From: an uncultured Caulobacteraceae bacterium
Lineage (GTDB): Bacteria; Pseudomonadota; Alphaproteobacteria; Caulobacterales; Caulobacteraceae
Assembly (NCBI GenBank): GCA_903923135.1
Contig: CAIXWN010000113.1
Span: forward strand, 1-38,331
DNA length: 38,331 nucleotides
Direction: 5' to 3'
Shown: positions 17,329 to 24,858 of the stretch, piece by piece
How positions within the stretch are numbered: the first letter of the stretch is position 1
How the letters are laid out: every line of letters begins with the position of its first letter
Translations under genes and position numbers: made by a program
The notes under the pieces: generated by a model
The model's database searches: none
Seen by the model: only the letters and a program-made list of their open reading frames with translations
Told to the model about the DNA's origin: nothing

Positions 17329-17757
17329 CTACGCCTGCGAGATATGGGTGTTCAACGCCCGCCGCACCGGCCGCCAGTCTTCCGGCTTTGCGAAGCAGTT
17401 GTTGCCGATGGTGATCCGCGCCCACCGGCTCTGGTTGGAGGTTTCGATCGTGATCGCGTTCGCCACCGTCCGGGCCGTCTGCAGGATCACGGTGAGGGAG
17501 TCCCGTGTGTGCCCATCGTAGGGCGGCACGCCGACGCTGCCGTAGCTCAGCCCGTGCCCGGTCGCCCAGATCTCCAGTCCGGCGTTAAGGAGGTTGGCGC
17601 CTCGGGGCGGGACCTGGACAAAGCGGACGGCAAAGACCTGCCGCCCATCGCCGGGGAGACAGGCCAGCCTGTTGGCGGCGCCAACCGAGGGCACGGCGAG
17701 CAGCGCCGTCCCGAGCCAGACGGTCAGGAGACGTCGCCGGCGACCCGCCTTGCCCAT
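17329..17757 (-). CDS. Exported protein of unknown function (second of a pair)
   Basis: A 142-residue protein with a basic start (MGKAGRRRRLL), a hydrophobic segment and probable cleavage after VGAA, so it is exported. The mature part has two cysteines (near residues 33 and 121) that could form a disulfide. I recognise no family. It starts 14 nt after the stop of the upstream exported protein gene and has a poor ribosome site, which suggests translational coupling and a shared role. It is convergent with the TonB-like gene. Confidence 0.65.
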   Translation of the reverse strand: MGKAGRRRRLLTVWLGTALLAVPSVGAANRLACLPGDGRQVFAVRFVQVPPRGANLLNAGLEIWATGHGLSYGSVGVPPYDGHTRDSLTVILQTARTVANAITIETSNQSRWARITIGNNCFAKPEDWRPVRRALNTHISQA

Positions 17758-17771
17758 GTCGCCCCGCGGCG

Positions 17772-18374
17772 TCAGGACGTGTGAGCCGAGTCGATATGGC
17801 AGAACGCGCCGGGGGCGGGCGGGGACGCCGAGCTCACCGACAGCCGCGTGATCCGCAGACCGGAGGCGAAGTCAGCCCAACCGTGCGGTTCGGAATAGAA
17901 ATCCAGGGCATAGACCAGCGGCGCGCCGTCCGGGCCGGTCACAGACCACACGCCGCGCCCGGACATGGCGTCGCCGCCAACCACGGCGCTCGTCACAACA
18001 GGCGCCGACGCTGGCGGGGCTAAGTGGTCACCCAGACGGTCCGGCGGAATCGGGTCCGCGGCGTCCAGCCAGCGCACGCCCGTCACCTTGCGGGAGAAGA
18101 TGCGCCAGATCGCGTGGTCGTCGGATTTCGGGGTCAGGGCGAAGTAGGCGGCCATCACCCGGTTCATCCGGTCCAGCAGCGTGGTCACCGCCCGCTCCGA
18201 CGCCGGCTTGCCCGCCCGGCACGCCGCCTCTGCCGCGGCCGCCTGCTGCTGGGCCGCCATCTGGCCGGCGATAATGCCGATATAGGCCTGGGCGTGCGCC
18301 ACGGGAGCGGTTCCCAGCAGCGCCGCGGCCAGAACGGCGGGGCGAAGCCCGCCGCGCGTCTTTTGAATTGGCAT
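17772..18374 (-). CDS. Exported protein of unknown function (first of a pair)
   Basis: A 200-residue protein. The ATG at 18374 has GGAGG 8 nt upstream. Residues 1-29 are a signal peptide ending near AHAQA. An Ala/Gln-rich stretch (GQMAAQQQAAAAEAACRAG) is followed by a helical region with LLDRMNRVMAAYFALTP, then a beta-rich C-terminal half with WSVTGPDGAPLVYALDFYSEPHGW. Two cysteines (about 52 and 192) might pair. No family recognised. It forms a two-gene unit with the following exported protein. Confidence 0.7.
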   Translation of the reverse strand: MPIQKTRGGLRPAVLAAALLGTAPVAHAQAYIGIIAGQMAAQQQAAAAEAACRAGKPASERAVTTLLDRMNRVMAAYFALTPKSDDHAIWRIFSRKVTGVRWLDAADPIPPDRLGDHLAPPASAPVVTSAVVGGDAMSGRGVWSVTGPDGAPLVYALDFYSEPHGWADFASGLRITRLSVSSASPPAPGAFCHIDSAHTS

Positions 18375-18494
18375 GCCCCGCCCTCCTGTGCCTGACTGCG
18401 AGACGCAGTGTCACCCCACGCACGGGCTTTGAAAAGGCGGGATGGCCGGCCGATTGCCCCGCCGCCGGCGACCGCCCGAGGCATCCGGCGCAGG

Positions 18495-18513
18495 AGCCGG
18501 CCATTGGCTGGCT
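18495..18513 (-). other. Short hairpin downstream of the CheB-like gene
   Basis: An 8-bp inverted repeat AGCCGGCC-ATT-GGCTGGCT with one G-T pair and a 3-nt loop, 42 bp after the CheB-like stop. No U-run follows in the leftward direction, so an intrinsic terminator is doubtful. Confidence 0.3.
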
Positions 18514-18554
18514 TCAGGACGCTGATCACCCCGCCGGCTTTGCGTGAACCGTCG

Positions 18555-19157
18555 TCAGGGCACGGTCAGGTCTCCGCCGGCGATCCGGCGGATTTCCCGG
18601 GCGATCCCTTCGGGTGAAAGCACGAAATCGATGCAGCCGCTGGCGATGGCGCTCTGCGGCATATCGGGTTGACCGGCTGTATCCAGCCTCTGGGCGATCG
18701 TGATGCCCCCGGCGTCCCTGATGCCGCAAAGCGCGGCCGCCCCGTCGCCGTCATAGCCCGAAACGATGACCGCGATCAGCTGCCCGGCCCAGTTCTCCGT
18801 CAGCGAACGCAGGAAGACGGTGATGACATCCGGCCACCCCCTCGGCTTCGAGATCGGCTTGAGCCGGAATTCGCCATCCCGCACGTGAAGGTCGCGTTTC
18901 TCCGGAATGATGAACACGCAATCGGGGCGTACGACCAGCCGGTCGGTGATCAGCTCCACCGGCATCGCCGTGTAGCGGGGCAGGATCTCGTGCAACCTCG
19001 TCGCCACCGTCCGCAGGTGATTGACGATGACGATGGCCACGCCCAGGTCGGCCGGCAGGTTTTCCAGCAGGCGCGTGTAGGCGTCCAGCCCGCCGGCCGA
19101 GCCGCCGACACAGACGATGGGGAAGTCCCGCTTCGAAGGTGCGCCGGTGGGAGTCAC
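18555..19157 (-). CDS. Stand-alone CheB-type methylesterase domain protein
   Basis: A 200-residue CheB catalytic domain without the usual N-terminal receiver domain. In chemotaxis CheB removes methyl groups from receptor glutamates. The catalytic triad is present: Ser20 in VGGSAGG, His47 in VIVNHL, and Asp138 in SGYDGDGAAAL. The start is a GTG at 19157 with no good ribosome site; the frame runs back into the P450 gene without similarity to CheB. The GTG lies 5 nt after the P450 stop, so the two are probably translationally coupled. No CheR, CheA or receptor gene is nearby. A receptor target or another ester substrate is possible. Confidence 0.85.
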   Translation of the reverse strand: MTPTGAPSKRDFPIVCVGGSAGGLDAYTRLLENLPADLGVAIVIVNHLRTVATRLHEILPRYTAMPVELITDRLVVRPDCVFIIPEKRDLHVRDGEFRLKPISKPRGWPDVITVFLRSLTENWAGQLIAVIVSGYDGDGAAALCGIRDAGGITIAQRLDTAGQPDMPQSAIASGCIDFVLSPEGIAREIRRIAGGDLTVP

Positions 19158-19162
19158 CGCCG

Positions 19163-20458
19163 CTAGACCATCTCGTACCGTATCGGCAGTCGCTTGGGAC
19201 CGCCGACAAAGGCGGCCGCGGCGCGGGTCGCCGGGCCGTTGAACTGCAGCGACTTCAGGCGGGGGATCAGTTCCTCGAACAGGATGCGCATCTCCATCTT
19301 GGCCAGGTGCTGGCCCAGGCAGAGGTGGGCGCCATAGCCGAAGGCCAGATGCCGGTTGGGGCTGCGCTGCGGGCGGAATTCCTCCGGCGCGTCGAACACC
19401 GCCTCGTCGCGGTTGCCCGACGGATAGCAGAGCATCAGCCAGTCGCCCCTGGCGATCTTCTGGCCGGCGATCTCGGTGTCCTCGGTGGCCGAGCGCATGA
19501 AGTGCTTCACCGGCGTCACCCAGCGGATGGCCTCGTCCACCAGGCCGGGGATCAGCGACGGGTCGGCCTTCACCGCGGCGAAAGCCTCGGGAAACTGACA
19601 CATCCCCCAGACGGCGCCGGCGGTCGATGAAGAGGTGGTGTCGTGGCCGGCGGTGGCCACGATTACGTAGTAGCTCATCGCCTCGAAGTCGTTGATCGGC
19701 GCCCCGTCGATCTGGCCGTTGGCGATCACCGTGGCCAGGTCGGTCCCGGGACGGGCCTTGCGCGCATCGGTTATTGATTTGAAATACATGAAGAAGTCGG
19801 CGATCACCCCCTGCAGGTCGTCCAGGCCGCCGGCCCCGCCCACCTCGGCGGACTGCGATCGGTTGAGCTCCGGGTCGGCGGCCCCGAACAGCTCCTGGGT
19901 CAGCTTGAGCATCCGTGGCTCATCGGTCGGCGGCACGCCCAGGATCTCCATGATCACCCGTAGAGGATAGGTCAGGGCCACGTCGCTGACGAAATCGCAC
20001 TCGCCGCCGAGGCTGGCCATGTGATCCACATGCGCCCGGGCGATCTCGCGGATGCGCGCCTCGAGGCCGCGGATGTTCTGGGGCAGGAACCAGGCCTGGG
20101 TCAGCAGCCGGTACTTGGCGTGATCGGGGGCGTCCATCTGCACCAGGGTGCGCAGCAGGTGCGGGCTGCCGCCCGTCAGCTTGCGGACGATCTGGTCGCC
20201 CTCGATGGTGGTGAAGGTGGTCGGCATCTCGCCGGACCGGAAGAGCTCGTTCTGTCGGCTGATCTCAAGGATATCGGCGTGCCGGCTGACCACCCAGAAC
20301 GGATAGGTCCCCTCCACATGCGCCTGCGCCAGCGGCGCATTGGCCCGGATCCAGGCGAAGGCCTCGTGAACCGGCGCATCCTCGGCATAGGCGCGCGGGG
20401 TGAGGATGGTGCGGGCGATCTCCTCGGGGATCGCGGGGGTCTCTGTCGGTCCGGTCAT
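19163..20458 (-). CDS. Cytochrome P450
   Basis: A 431-residue soluble haem-thiolate monooxygenase. The haem loop FGYGAHLCLGQHLA has the ligand Cys380. The oxygen-activating I-helix motif AGHDTT is at 270-275 and the K-helix ExxR is E309-R312. A PSGNRDEAVF segment and the general size fit bacterial class I P450s. It needs a ferredoxin and a reductase, which are not in the window. The ATG is preceded by GAGGG. It is divergent (69 bp) from a pair of acyl-CoA dehydrogenases. This recalls CYP125-fadE28-fadE29 of mycobacterial cholesterol side-chain oxidation, but the substrate is not provable here. Confidence 0.94.
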   Translation of the reverse strand: MTGPTETPAIPEEIARTILTPRAYAEDAPVHEAFAWIRANAPLAQAHVEGTYPFWVVSRHADILEISRQNELFRSGEMPTTFTTIEGDQIVRKLTGGSPHLLRTLVQMDAPDHAKYRLLTQAWFLPQNIRGLEARIREIARAHVDHMASLGGECDFVSDVALTYPLRVIMEILGVPPTDEPRMLKLTQELFGAADPELNRSQSAEVGGAGGLDDLQGVIADFFMYFKSITDARKARPGTDLATVIANGQIDGAPINDFEAMSYYVIVATAGHDTTSSSTAGAVWGMCQFPEAFAAVKADPSLIPGLVDEAIRWVTPVKHFMRSATEDTEIAGQKIARGDWLMLCYPSGNRDEAVFDAPEEFRPQRSPNRHLAFGYGAHLCLGQHLAKMEMRILFEELIPRLKSLQFNGPATRAAAAFVGGPKRLPIRYEMV

Positions 20459-20488
20459 GCAGCCCTCATGAATGTGTGACGTTTGGTC

Positions 20489-20521
20489 AGCCTAGCTCAT
20501 GCCGCCCGGCGGATGTAGGCT
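20489..20521. promoter_or_regulatory. Interrupted palindrome between divergent P450 and acyl-CoA dehydrogenase genes
   Basis: The outer arms AGCCTA/TAGGCT (20489-20494, 20516-20521) and inner arms GCCG/CGGC around a CC centre share one axis of symmetry (to within 1 nt). It lies 7 nt before the dehydrogenase ATG and about 30 nt before the P450 start. It could be a regulator site for both genes or an RNA hairpin in the dehydrogenase leader. Confidence 0.4.
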
Positions 20522-20527
20522 CCAGGC

Positions 20528-21715
20528 ATGGATCTCGCATACGGACCGGAATATCAGGCCTTCGAGGCGGAAGTCTCCGCCTTCCTAGAGGCCAATCGCG
20601 ACCGCTGGCCCCCGGCCGTCGGCGCGACGCGCGAGCAGGTCCTCGCGTGGCAGAAGACCCTCATCGCCAACGGCTATGCGGCGCGCACTATCCCGAAGGC
20701 CTACGGCGGCTACGGCGCCGAGGTGGACATCCTCAAGTCACGGATCATCGCCGAGGCCTTCACCCGCGCAGCAGCCCCCGGCGGCCTGGCCGGCCAGGGC
20801 ATCAACATGCTGGTCCCCACCCTGCTCGATGTGGGCACCGAGGAACAGAAGCAGCGCTGGATCGCCAGCACCCTCGCGGGCGAAACCGTCTGGTGCCAGG
20901 GCTATTCGGAGCCCGGCGCCGGCTCCGACCTGGCCTCCCTGCGCACCCATGCGGTGGAGGACGGCGACGACTTCCTGATCAACGGCCAGAAGATCTGGAC
21001 CTCCACGGCCAAGCAGGCCGACATGATCTTCTGTCTGGTTCGCACCGAGCCCGCCGCGCCCAAGCATGCCGGCATCAGCTATCTGATCTTCTCGATGTCC
21101 ACCCCCGGCATCGAGGTGCGCCCCCTCAAGACCATGACCGGCGCGGCCGAGTTCAACGAGGTGTTCTTCACCGACGTGCGCGTTCCGCGCAGCCAGATCG
21201 TCGGCGGCCGCGGCGAGGGCTGGCGGGTGGCCAACACCACCCTCAAGCACGAACGGGGCATGCTGGGCGATCCCAACGCCGCCGAGTCCCGCCTGGCGGC
21301 GATCATCGCCATGATGCGCGCCGAGACGGTCGGCGGCGAACGGCTGATTGACAATCCGGTGCTGCGCGACCGCCTCATGCAGCTGCAGGCCCGCGTCCTG
21401 GCCATGAAGTTCAACGGCCTGAGGCTGATCACCAGCCAGCTGGCCGACGAGTCGCCCGGTCTGGCCGCCCTGATCGTCAAGCTGCAGGGCTGCGAGATCA
21501 ATCACCAGCTGGCCGCCATGGCCATCGACGTGCTGGGCGAACTGGGCGTGCTCTATGAGGACAGCCCCCACCTGCGCGACCACGGCGTCTGGCAGCATCG
21601 CTACATGTTCGACCTGGGCCTGATCATCGGCGGGGGCACCGCCCAGATCCAGAAGAACATCATTTCCGAACGCGGCCTGGGCATGCCCCGGGAACCCAAG
21701 ACGGTTGAAGGCTGA
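20528..21715 (+). CDS. Acyl-CoA dehydrogenase, catalytic-subunit type (FadE26/FadE28-like)
   Basis: FAD-dependent alpha,beta-dehydrogenation of an acyl-CoA. It is 395 residues with typical ACAD segments: WCQGYSEPGAGSDLASL (122-138), INGQKIWTSTA (151-161) and the C-terminal GGGTAQIQKNIISERGLG. The usual C-terminal catalytic Glu (as in YEGT) is Gly here. A Glu is instead present at 242 in LKHERGML, matching the helix-G base of isovaleryl-CoA dehydrogenase and ChsE4. It is followed 5 nt later by a second ACAD lacking a base, so an alpha2beta2 heterotetramer is likely. In such enzymes the substrate is often a steroid-CoA; that is inference. Confidence 0.93.
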   Translation: MDLAYGPEYQAFEAEVSAFLEANRDRWPPAVGATREQVLAWQKTLIANGYAARTIPKAYGGYGAEVDILKSRIIAEAFTRAAAPGGLAGQGINMLVPTLLDVGTEEQKQRWIASTLAGETVWCQGYSEPGAGSDLASLRTHAVEDGDDFLINGQKIWTSTAKQADMIFCLVRTEPAAPKHAGISYLIFSMSTPGIEVRPLKTMTGAAEFNEVFFTDVRVPRSQIVGGRGEGWRVANTTLKHERGMLGDPNAAESRLAAIIAMMRAETVGGERLIDNPVLRDRLMQLQARVLAMKFNGLRLITSQLADESPGLAALIVKLQGCEINHQLAAMAIDVLGELGVLYEDSPHLRDHGVWQHRYMFDLGLIIGGGTAQIQKNIISERGLGMPREPKTVEG

Positions 21716-21720
21716 TCGCC

Positions 21721-22815
21721 ATGGATTTCGCCCTCTCGCAGGACCAGAAACTGATGCAGGCGAGCCTCGCCGGCACGCTCGACCGCGCCTGCCCGCTGGA
21801 GCGGGTGCGCGCCTTCGCCGAAAATCGCGAGGTGGTGGCGACGGACGTCTGGACCGCCCTCACCGACCTGGGCGTTCCCGGCCTGCTCATTCCCGAGGAG
21901 CACGGCGGCCTGGGTCTGGCCGTGCTCGACGCGGCCCTGGTGGCCGAGACCCTGGGCGCCCACGTGGCCCCGACTCCGTTCCTGGGGTCGGCGGTGCTGG
22001 CGCCCCTGGCCATCCTCGCGGCGGGAACAGCGCAGCAGCAGTCCCGTTGGCTGCCCGCCTTGGCCGCCGGCGAAATCCTGGCCGGAGCGGCCATTGCCGA
22101 GGGGATCAGCGGCGCGCGCGACGGCGCGGGCGTGCGCGCCGAGGCCGGCCGGCTGACCGGCAAGGCCCTCTTCGCCTTCGACGCGGAACAGGCGGGAGTC
22201 ATTCTCGTGGCCGACACCGACGGCGGCCTTTGGCTGGTGGCCGGCGACGCGCCCGGCCTCGCGCTCACGCCGCTGACCAACATCGACCTCACCCGCCGGC
22301 TGAGCGAGCTCCGCTTCGACGCCACCCCGGCCGACGCCCTGGCCCAGGGCGACATACCTCCCCTGCTTACCCGCCTGCGCGACGTGGCCTGGACCCTCCT
22401 GGCCGCCGACATGCTCGGCGCCAGCGAGGTGATGATCGCCAAGGCCGTCGCCTACGCCAAGGAACGCCGGCAGTTCGGCCGGGTGATCGGCTCGTTCCAG
22501 GCCGTCAAGCACCTGTGCGCCGAGATGGCCGCCGAACTCGAGCCCTGTCGGGCCCTGGTCTGGTACGCCGCCTACGCCCAGGACGCCGCGCCCGCCGAGG
22601 CATCGCTCACCGCGGCTCACGCCAAGGCCCACCTTTCGGAGGTCAGCCGGTTCGTCGCCCGCACCGCGACAGAGGTGCACGGCGGGATGGGCATCACCGA
22701 CCTGCTGGGCCTGCACTACTGGTTCAAGCGTGTTGGCGCCGACCGCCAGTGGCTGGGAGGTCCCGAGCGCGTGCGCCACCTGGCGGCGGTGATCCAAGGC
22801 CTCGTCGCCGCCTGA
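21721..22815 (+). CDS. Acyl-CoA dehydrogenase, non-catalytic partner type (FadE27/FadE29-like)
   Basis: A 364-residue ACAD-fold protein starting 5 nt after the first dehydrogenase, clearly the same operon. The C-terminal FAD-binding features QFGRVIGSFQAVKH (251-264) and ATEVHGGMGIT (316-326) are kept. The first half is divergent and shorter than usual. Neither catalytic position has an acid: the helix-G region reads VAWTLLAADML (222-232), and the C-terminal loop reads WLGGPERVR instead of YEGT. Loss of the base in one subunit is the hallmark of the alpha2beta2 ACADs known from steroid catabolism, where this subunit helps bind FAD. Confidence 0.92.
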   Translation: MDFALSQDQKLMQASLAGTLDRACPLERVRAFAENREVVATDVWTALTDLGVPGLLIPEEHGGLGLAVLDAALVAETLGAHVAPTPFLGSAVLAPLAILAAGTAQQQSRWLPALAAGEILAGAAIAEGISGARDGAGVRAEAGRLTGKALFAFDAEQAGVILVADTDGGLWLVAGDAPGLALTPLTNIDLTRRLSELRFDATPADALAQGDIPPLLTRLRDVAWTLLAADMLGASEVMIAKAVAYAKERRQFGRVIGSFQAVKHLCAEMAAELEPCRALVWYAAYAQDAAPAEASLTAAHAKAHLSEVSRFVARTATEVHGGMGITDLLGLHYWFKRVGADRQWLGGPERVRHLAAVIQGLVAA

Positions 22816-22918
22816 TCGCCCCGCGGGCGCGGAACCGGCGACGGCGCGGGCCGTTCCCTCTCGGCAGGTCTGACGCCGCCTTCGCGCACGCCAATCCCGA
22901 CCTGCAGGAGTCGCCGCC

Positions 22919-23092
22919 ATGCTCGGTTGGGCCGTCTGTTTCGCCATTCTCGCCGTCGTCGCCGGGGCCCTGGGCTTCTTCGCCCTCGCCGGCCTCGCCG
23001 CCGTCATCGCCAAGGTCATGCTGCTGGTCTTTGTCGTCCTGCTGATCATCAGCTTCATCGTCAGGGCCGGCCGGGGCGGTTCGGTGGTCTGA
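22919..23092 (+). CDS. Small DUF1328-family membrane protein
   Basis: A 57-residue inner-membrane protein with two hydrophobic helices: MLGWAVCFAILAVVAGALGF, then ALAGLAAVIAKVMLLVFVVLLIISFIV. The start MLxWAxxFxIxAxxAxxxGF and the single lysine before the second helix are typical of DUF1328/YtjA. The ATG at 22919 follows GCAGGAG by 8 nt. The function is unknown; relatives are often stress-induced. Its size kept it out of longer ORF lists, but the family match is good. Confidence 0.85.
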   Translation: MLGWAVCFAILAVVAGALGFFALAGLAAVIAKVMLLVFVVLLIISFIVRAGRGGSVV

Positions 23093-23107
23093 CGACATCA
23101 AGGCCGG

Positions 23108-24700
23108 TCAGTCCCGGCTGCCCAGGTGCATCCGGCTGTCGACGCCGATCGCAGCGAGAAAATCCTCGTCGTGGCTGACCACCAGCAGAGCGCCGTCGTA
23201 GCCGGCCAGGGCCTGCTCGATCGCCTCGACCGAGGCGAGGTCCAGATGGTTGGTCGGCTCGTCGAGGACGATCAGTTGCGGCGGCCGCGGCGCCATCAGC
23301 CGGCAGGCCAAGGCCGCCCGCAGCCGCTCCCCGCCGCTCAGGTCGCCGGCGCGTTTCAACGCCGCGTTGTTGCGGAACAGCAAGCGGGCCAGGGCCGCGT
23401 GGGCCATGTGGTCCGGCGCCTCCGGGTTCAGCCGGCGGTAGTTCCCGATCAGGGTCTCCTCGTCGTGCAGCAGGGCGGCCCCCTGGTCCAGGACCAGCGC
23501 CTCCACGCCTCGGGTGATCCTGCCGGCGTCTGGCGCGAGTTCGCCCATGGCCAGGCGGATCAGCGTGGTCTTGCCGGAGCCGTTGGCTCCGGTGACCGCC
23601 AGCCGCGCCGGCCCGGTGATCCGCAAACACAGGCCCGAACACACCGTCGACCCGTCTGGCCAGGCGAAGTCGACGTCGTCAAAGGCCAGCACCAGCTTGC
23701 CCGCCGCCAGGGCGGAACCGGGCAGGTCAAAGGCCAGGGTCTGGCGGATCTCCACCTGCGCCCGGGCGGCGTCCAGCTGCTCCGCCGCGCCGGCGCGACG
23801 CCGGTCGCCCAGGCGCTGCTGGCCGCCCCGGGTGTGCTCGGCCTGTCCGCCCCGGGCGTTCAGCACGATTCTTGGCGCATCCCCCCGCGCCTTGGCCCGC
23901 AACCCGGCGGCGTCGCGCCGGTCCTGTCGCTCGCGTGTCGCCTGGATCTCCCGGTCGACACGGCGGGCCTCCCGCGCCGCGGTGTCCAGCGCCCGGGCCG
24001 CCGCCTGCGCCTCCTCGTCCCGCCGGACCGTGTAGAGATCATAGCCCCCGCCATAGACCCGCGCCCCAAGGCCGCTCAGTTCGACGATGCGGTCCATCCG
24101 CCGCAACAGCGCGCGGTCATGGCTGACCACCACCGCCCCGCCGGGCCAAGTCTCGAGCACGCGGGCCACCACGGCGCGTGCGCCCTGGTCGAGGTTGTTG
24201 GTCGGCTCGTCCAGCAGGATGATGTCCGGCCGCTGGACCAGCAGCCGCGCCAGCGCCGCGCGGGTCGCCTCGCCGCCGCTGAGATCCGCCGCCGGACGGT
24301 TAAGGTCCATCCCCGCCAGCCCCACCTGGGCCAGGGCGGTCTCGATATCGACCTCCAGGTCCCAGCGGGCCAGGTCGAGGTCCTGCGCCGTCCCCTTTCC
24401 GGCCGCCAGACGCGTCAGACGGGCGACATCGTCGCCGACCTCGAGCAATTCGGCCAGGCGCGCGCCGGGCGGAGGGCTGAGGCTCTGGCGCAGCACGCCG
24501 ATACGCCCACGGCGGGTTACGGACCCCGAGGTCGGCGTCAGTTCTCCCAGCATCAGCCGCAGCAGGGTGGTCTTGCCCGCCCCGTTCGCGCCCACCAGAC
24601 CGGTGCGCCCGCCGGCGAAGGCCAGGGTCAGGCTGTCGAAAAGCGTTCGCCCGTCAGGCGAACGAAAGCTCAGGGAGTCGAGAATGATGTAGGGGAGCAT
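23108..24700 (-). CDS. ABC-F family ATPase
   Basis: A soluble protein of 530 residues with two ABC nucleotide-binding domains and no membrane segment. Domain 1 has Walker A GANGAGKT (37-44), signature LSGGE (140-144) and Walker B ILLDEPTNNLD. Domain 2 has GANGSGKT (371-378), LSGGE (454-458) and VLDEPTNHLD. A charged linker (about 230-320), the ribosome-contacting P-site tRNA interaction motif region, joins them. ABC-F proteins act on the ribosome as translation factors or antibiotic-resistance proteins; which type this is cannot be decided. The ATG at 24700 has only a weak ribosome site, and a short upstream frame overlaps the start, suggesting translational control. Confidence 0.92.
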   Translation of the reverse strand: MLPYIILDSLSFRSPDGRTLFDSLTLAFAGGRTGLVGANGAGKTTLLRLMLGELTPTSGSVTRRGRIGVLRQSLSPPPGARLAELLEVGDDVARLTRLAAGKGTAQDLDLARWDLEVDIETALAQVGLAGMDLNRPAADLSGGEATRAALARLLVQRPDIILLDEPTNNLDQGARAVVARVLETWPGGAVVVSHDRALLRRMDRIVELSGLGARVYGGGYDLYTVRRDEEAQAAARALDTAAREARRVDREIQATRERQDRRDAAGLRAKARGDAPRIVLNARGGQAEHTRGGQQRLGDRRRAGAAEQLDAARAQVEIRQTLAFDLPGSALAAGKLVLAFDDVDFAWPDGSTVCSGLCLRITGPARLAVTGANGSGKTTLIRLAMGELAPDAGRITRGVEALVLDQGAALLHDEETLIGNYRRLNPEAPDHMAHAALARLLFRNNAALKRAGDLSGGERLRAALACRLMAPRPPQLIVLDEPTNHLDLASVEAIEQALAGYDGALLVVSHDEDFLAAIGVDSRMHLGSRD

Positions 24701-24758
24701 GGAGACCTGCGGAAATGGGGACGAACAGGGCGGAACGGCGGTTCGTCTGGGTTTCCAT
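24654..24758 (-). CDS. Possible leader peptide overlapping the ABC-F start
   Basis: A 34-codon frame beginning METQTNRRSALFVPISAG and ending in the first codons of the ABC-F gene, in another frame. Its ATG is preceded by GGGGAA with 8-nt spacing, better than the ribosome site of the ABC-F gene itself. It spans the ABC-F ATG, so translating it could mask or expose that start. Leader peptides of this kind regulate several antibiotic-resistance genes, including ABC-F genes. A coding function for the peptide is not proven, and it could be chance. Confidence 0.4.
   Translation of the reverse strand: METQTNRRSALFVPISAGLHAPLHHSRLPELSFA
24720..24747 (-). promoter_or_regulatory. Hairpin inside the ABC-F leader frame
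   Basis: A perfect 7-bp inverted repeat GACGAAC/GTTCGTC with a 14-nt loop lies between the leader ATG (24758) and the ABC-F ATG (24700). It would be melted by a ribosome on the leader frame, so it could serve in attenuation or start control. Inference only. Confidence 0.35.
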
Positions 24759-24858
24759 GGTCAAAATTCCCCGTGTGGACGGTTCGGATAGGCCCGGCCA
24801 TGCCGATGGAAGATACTCAGCCCGTCGGGGCGAAGCAATCTGATCGAAGGACGCGACG

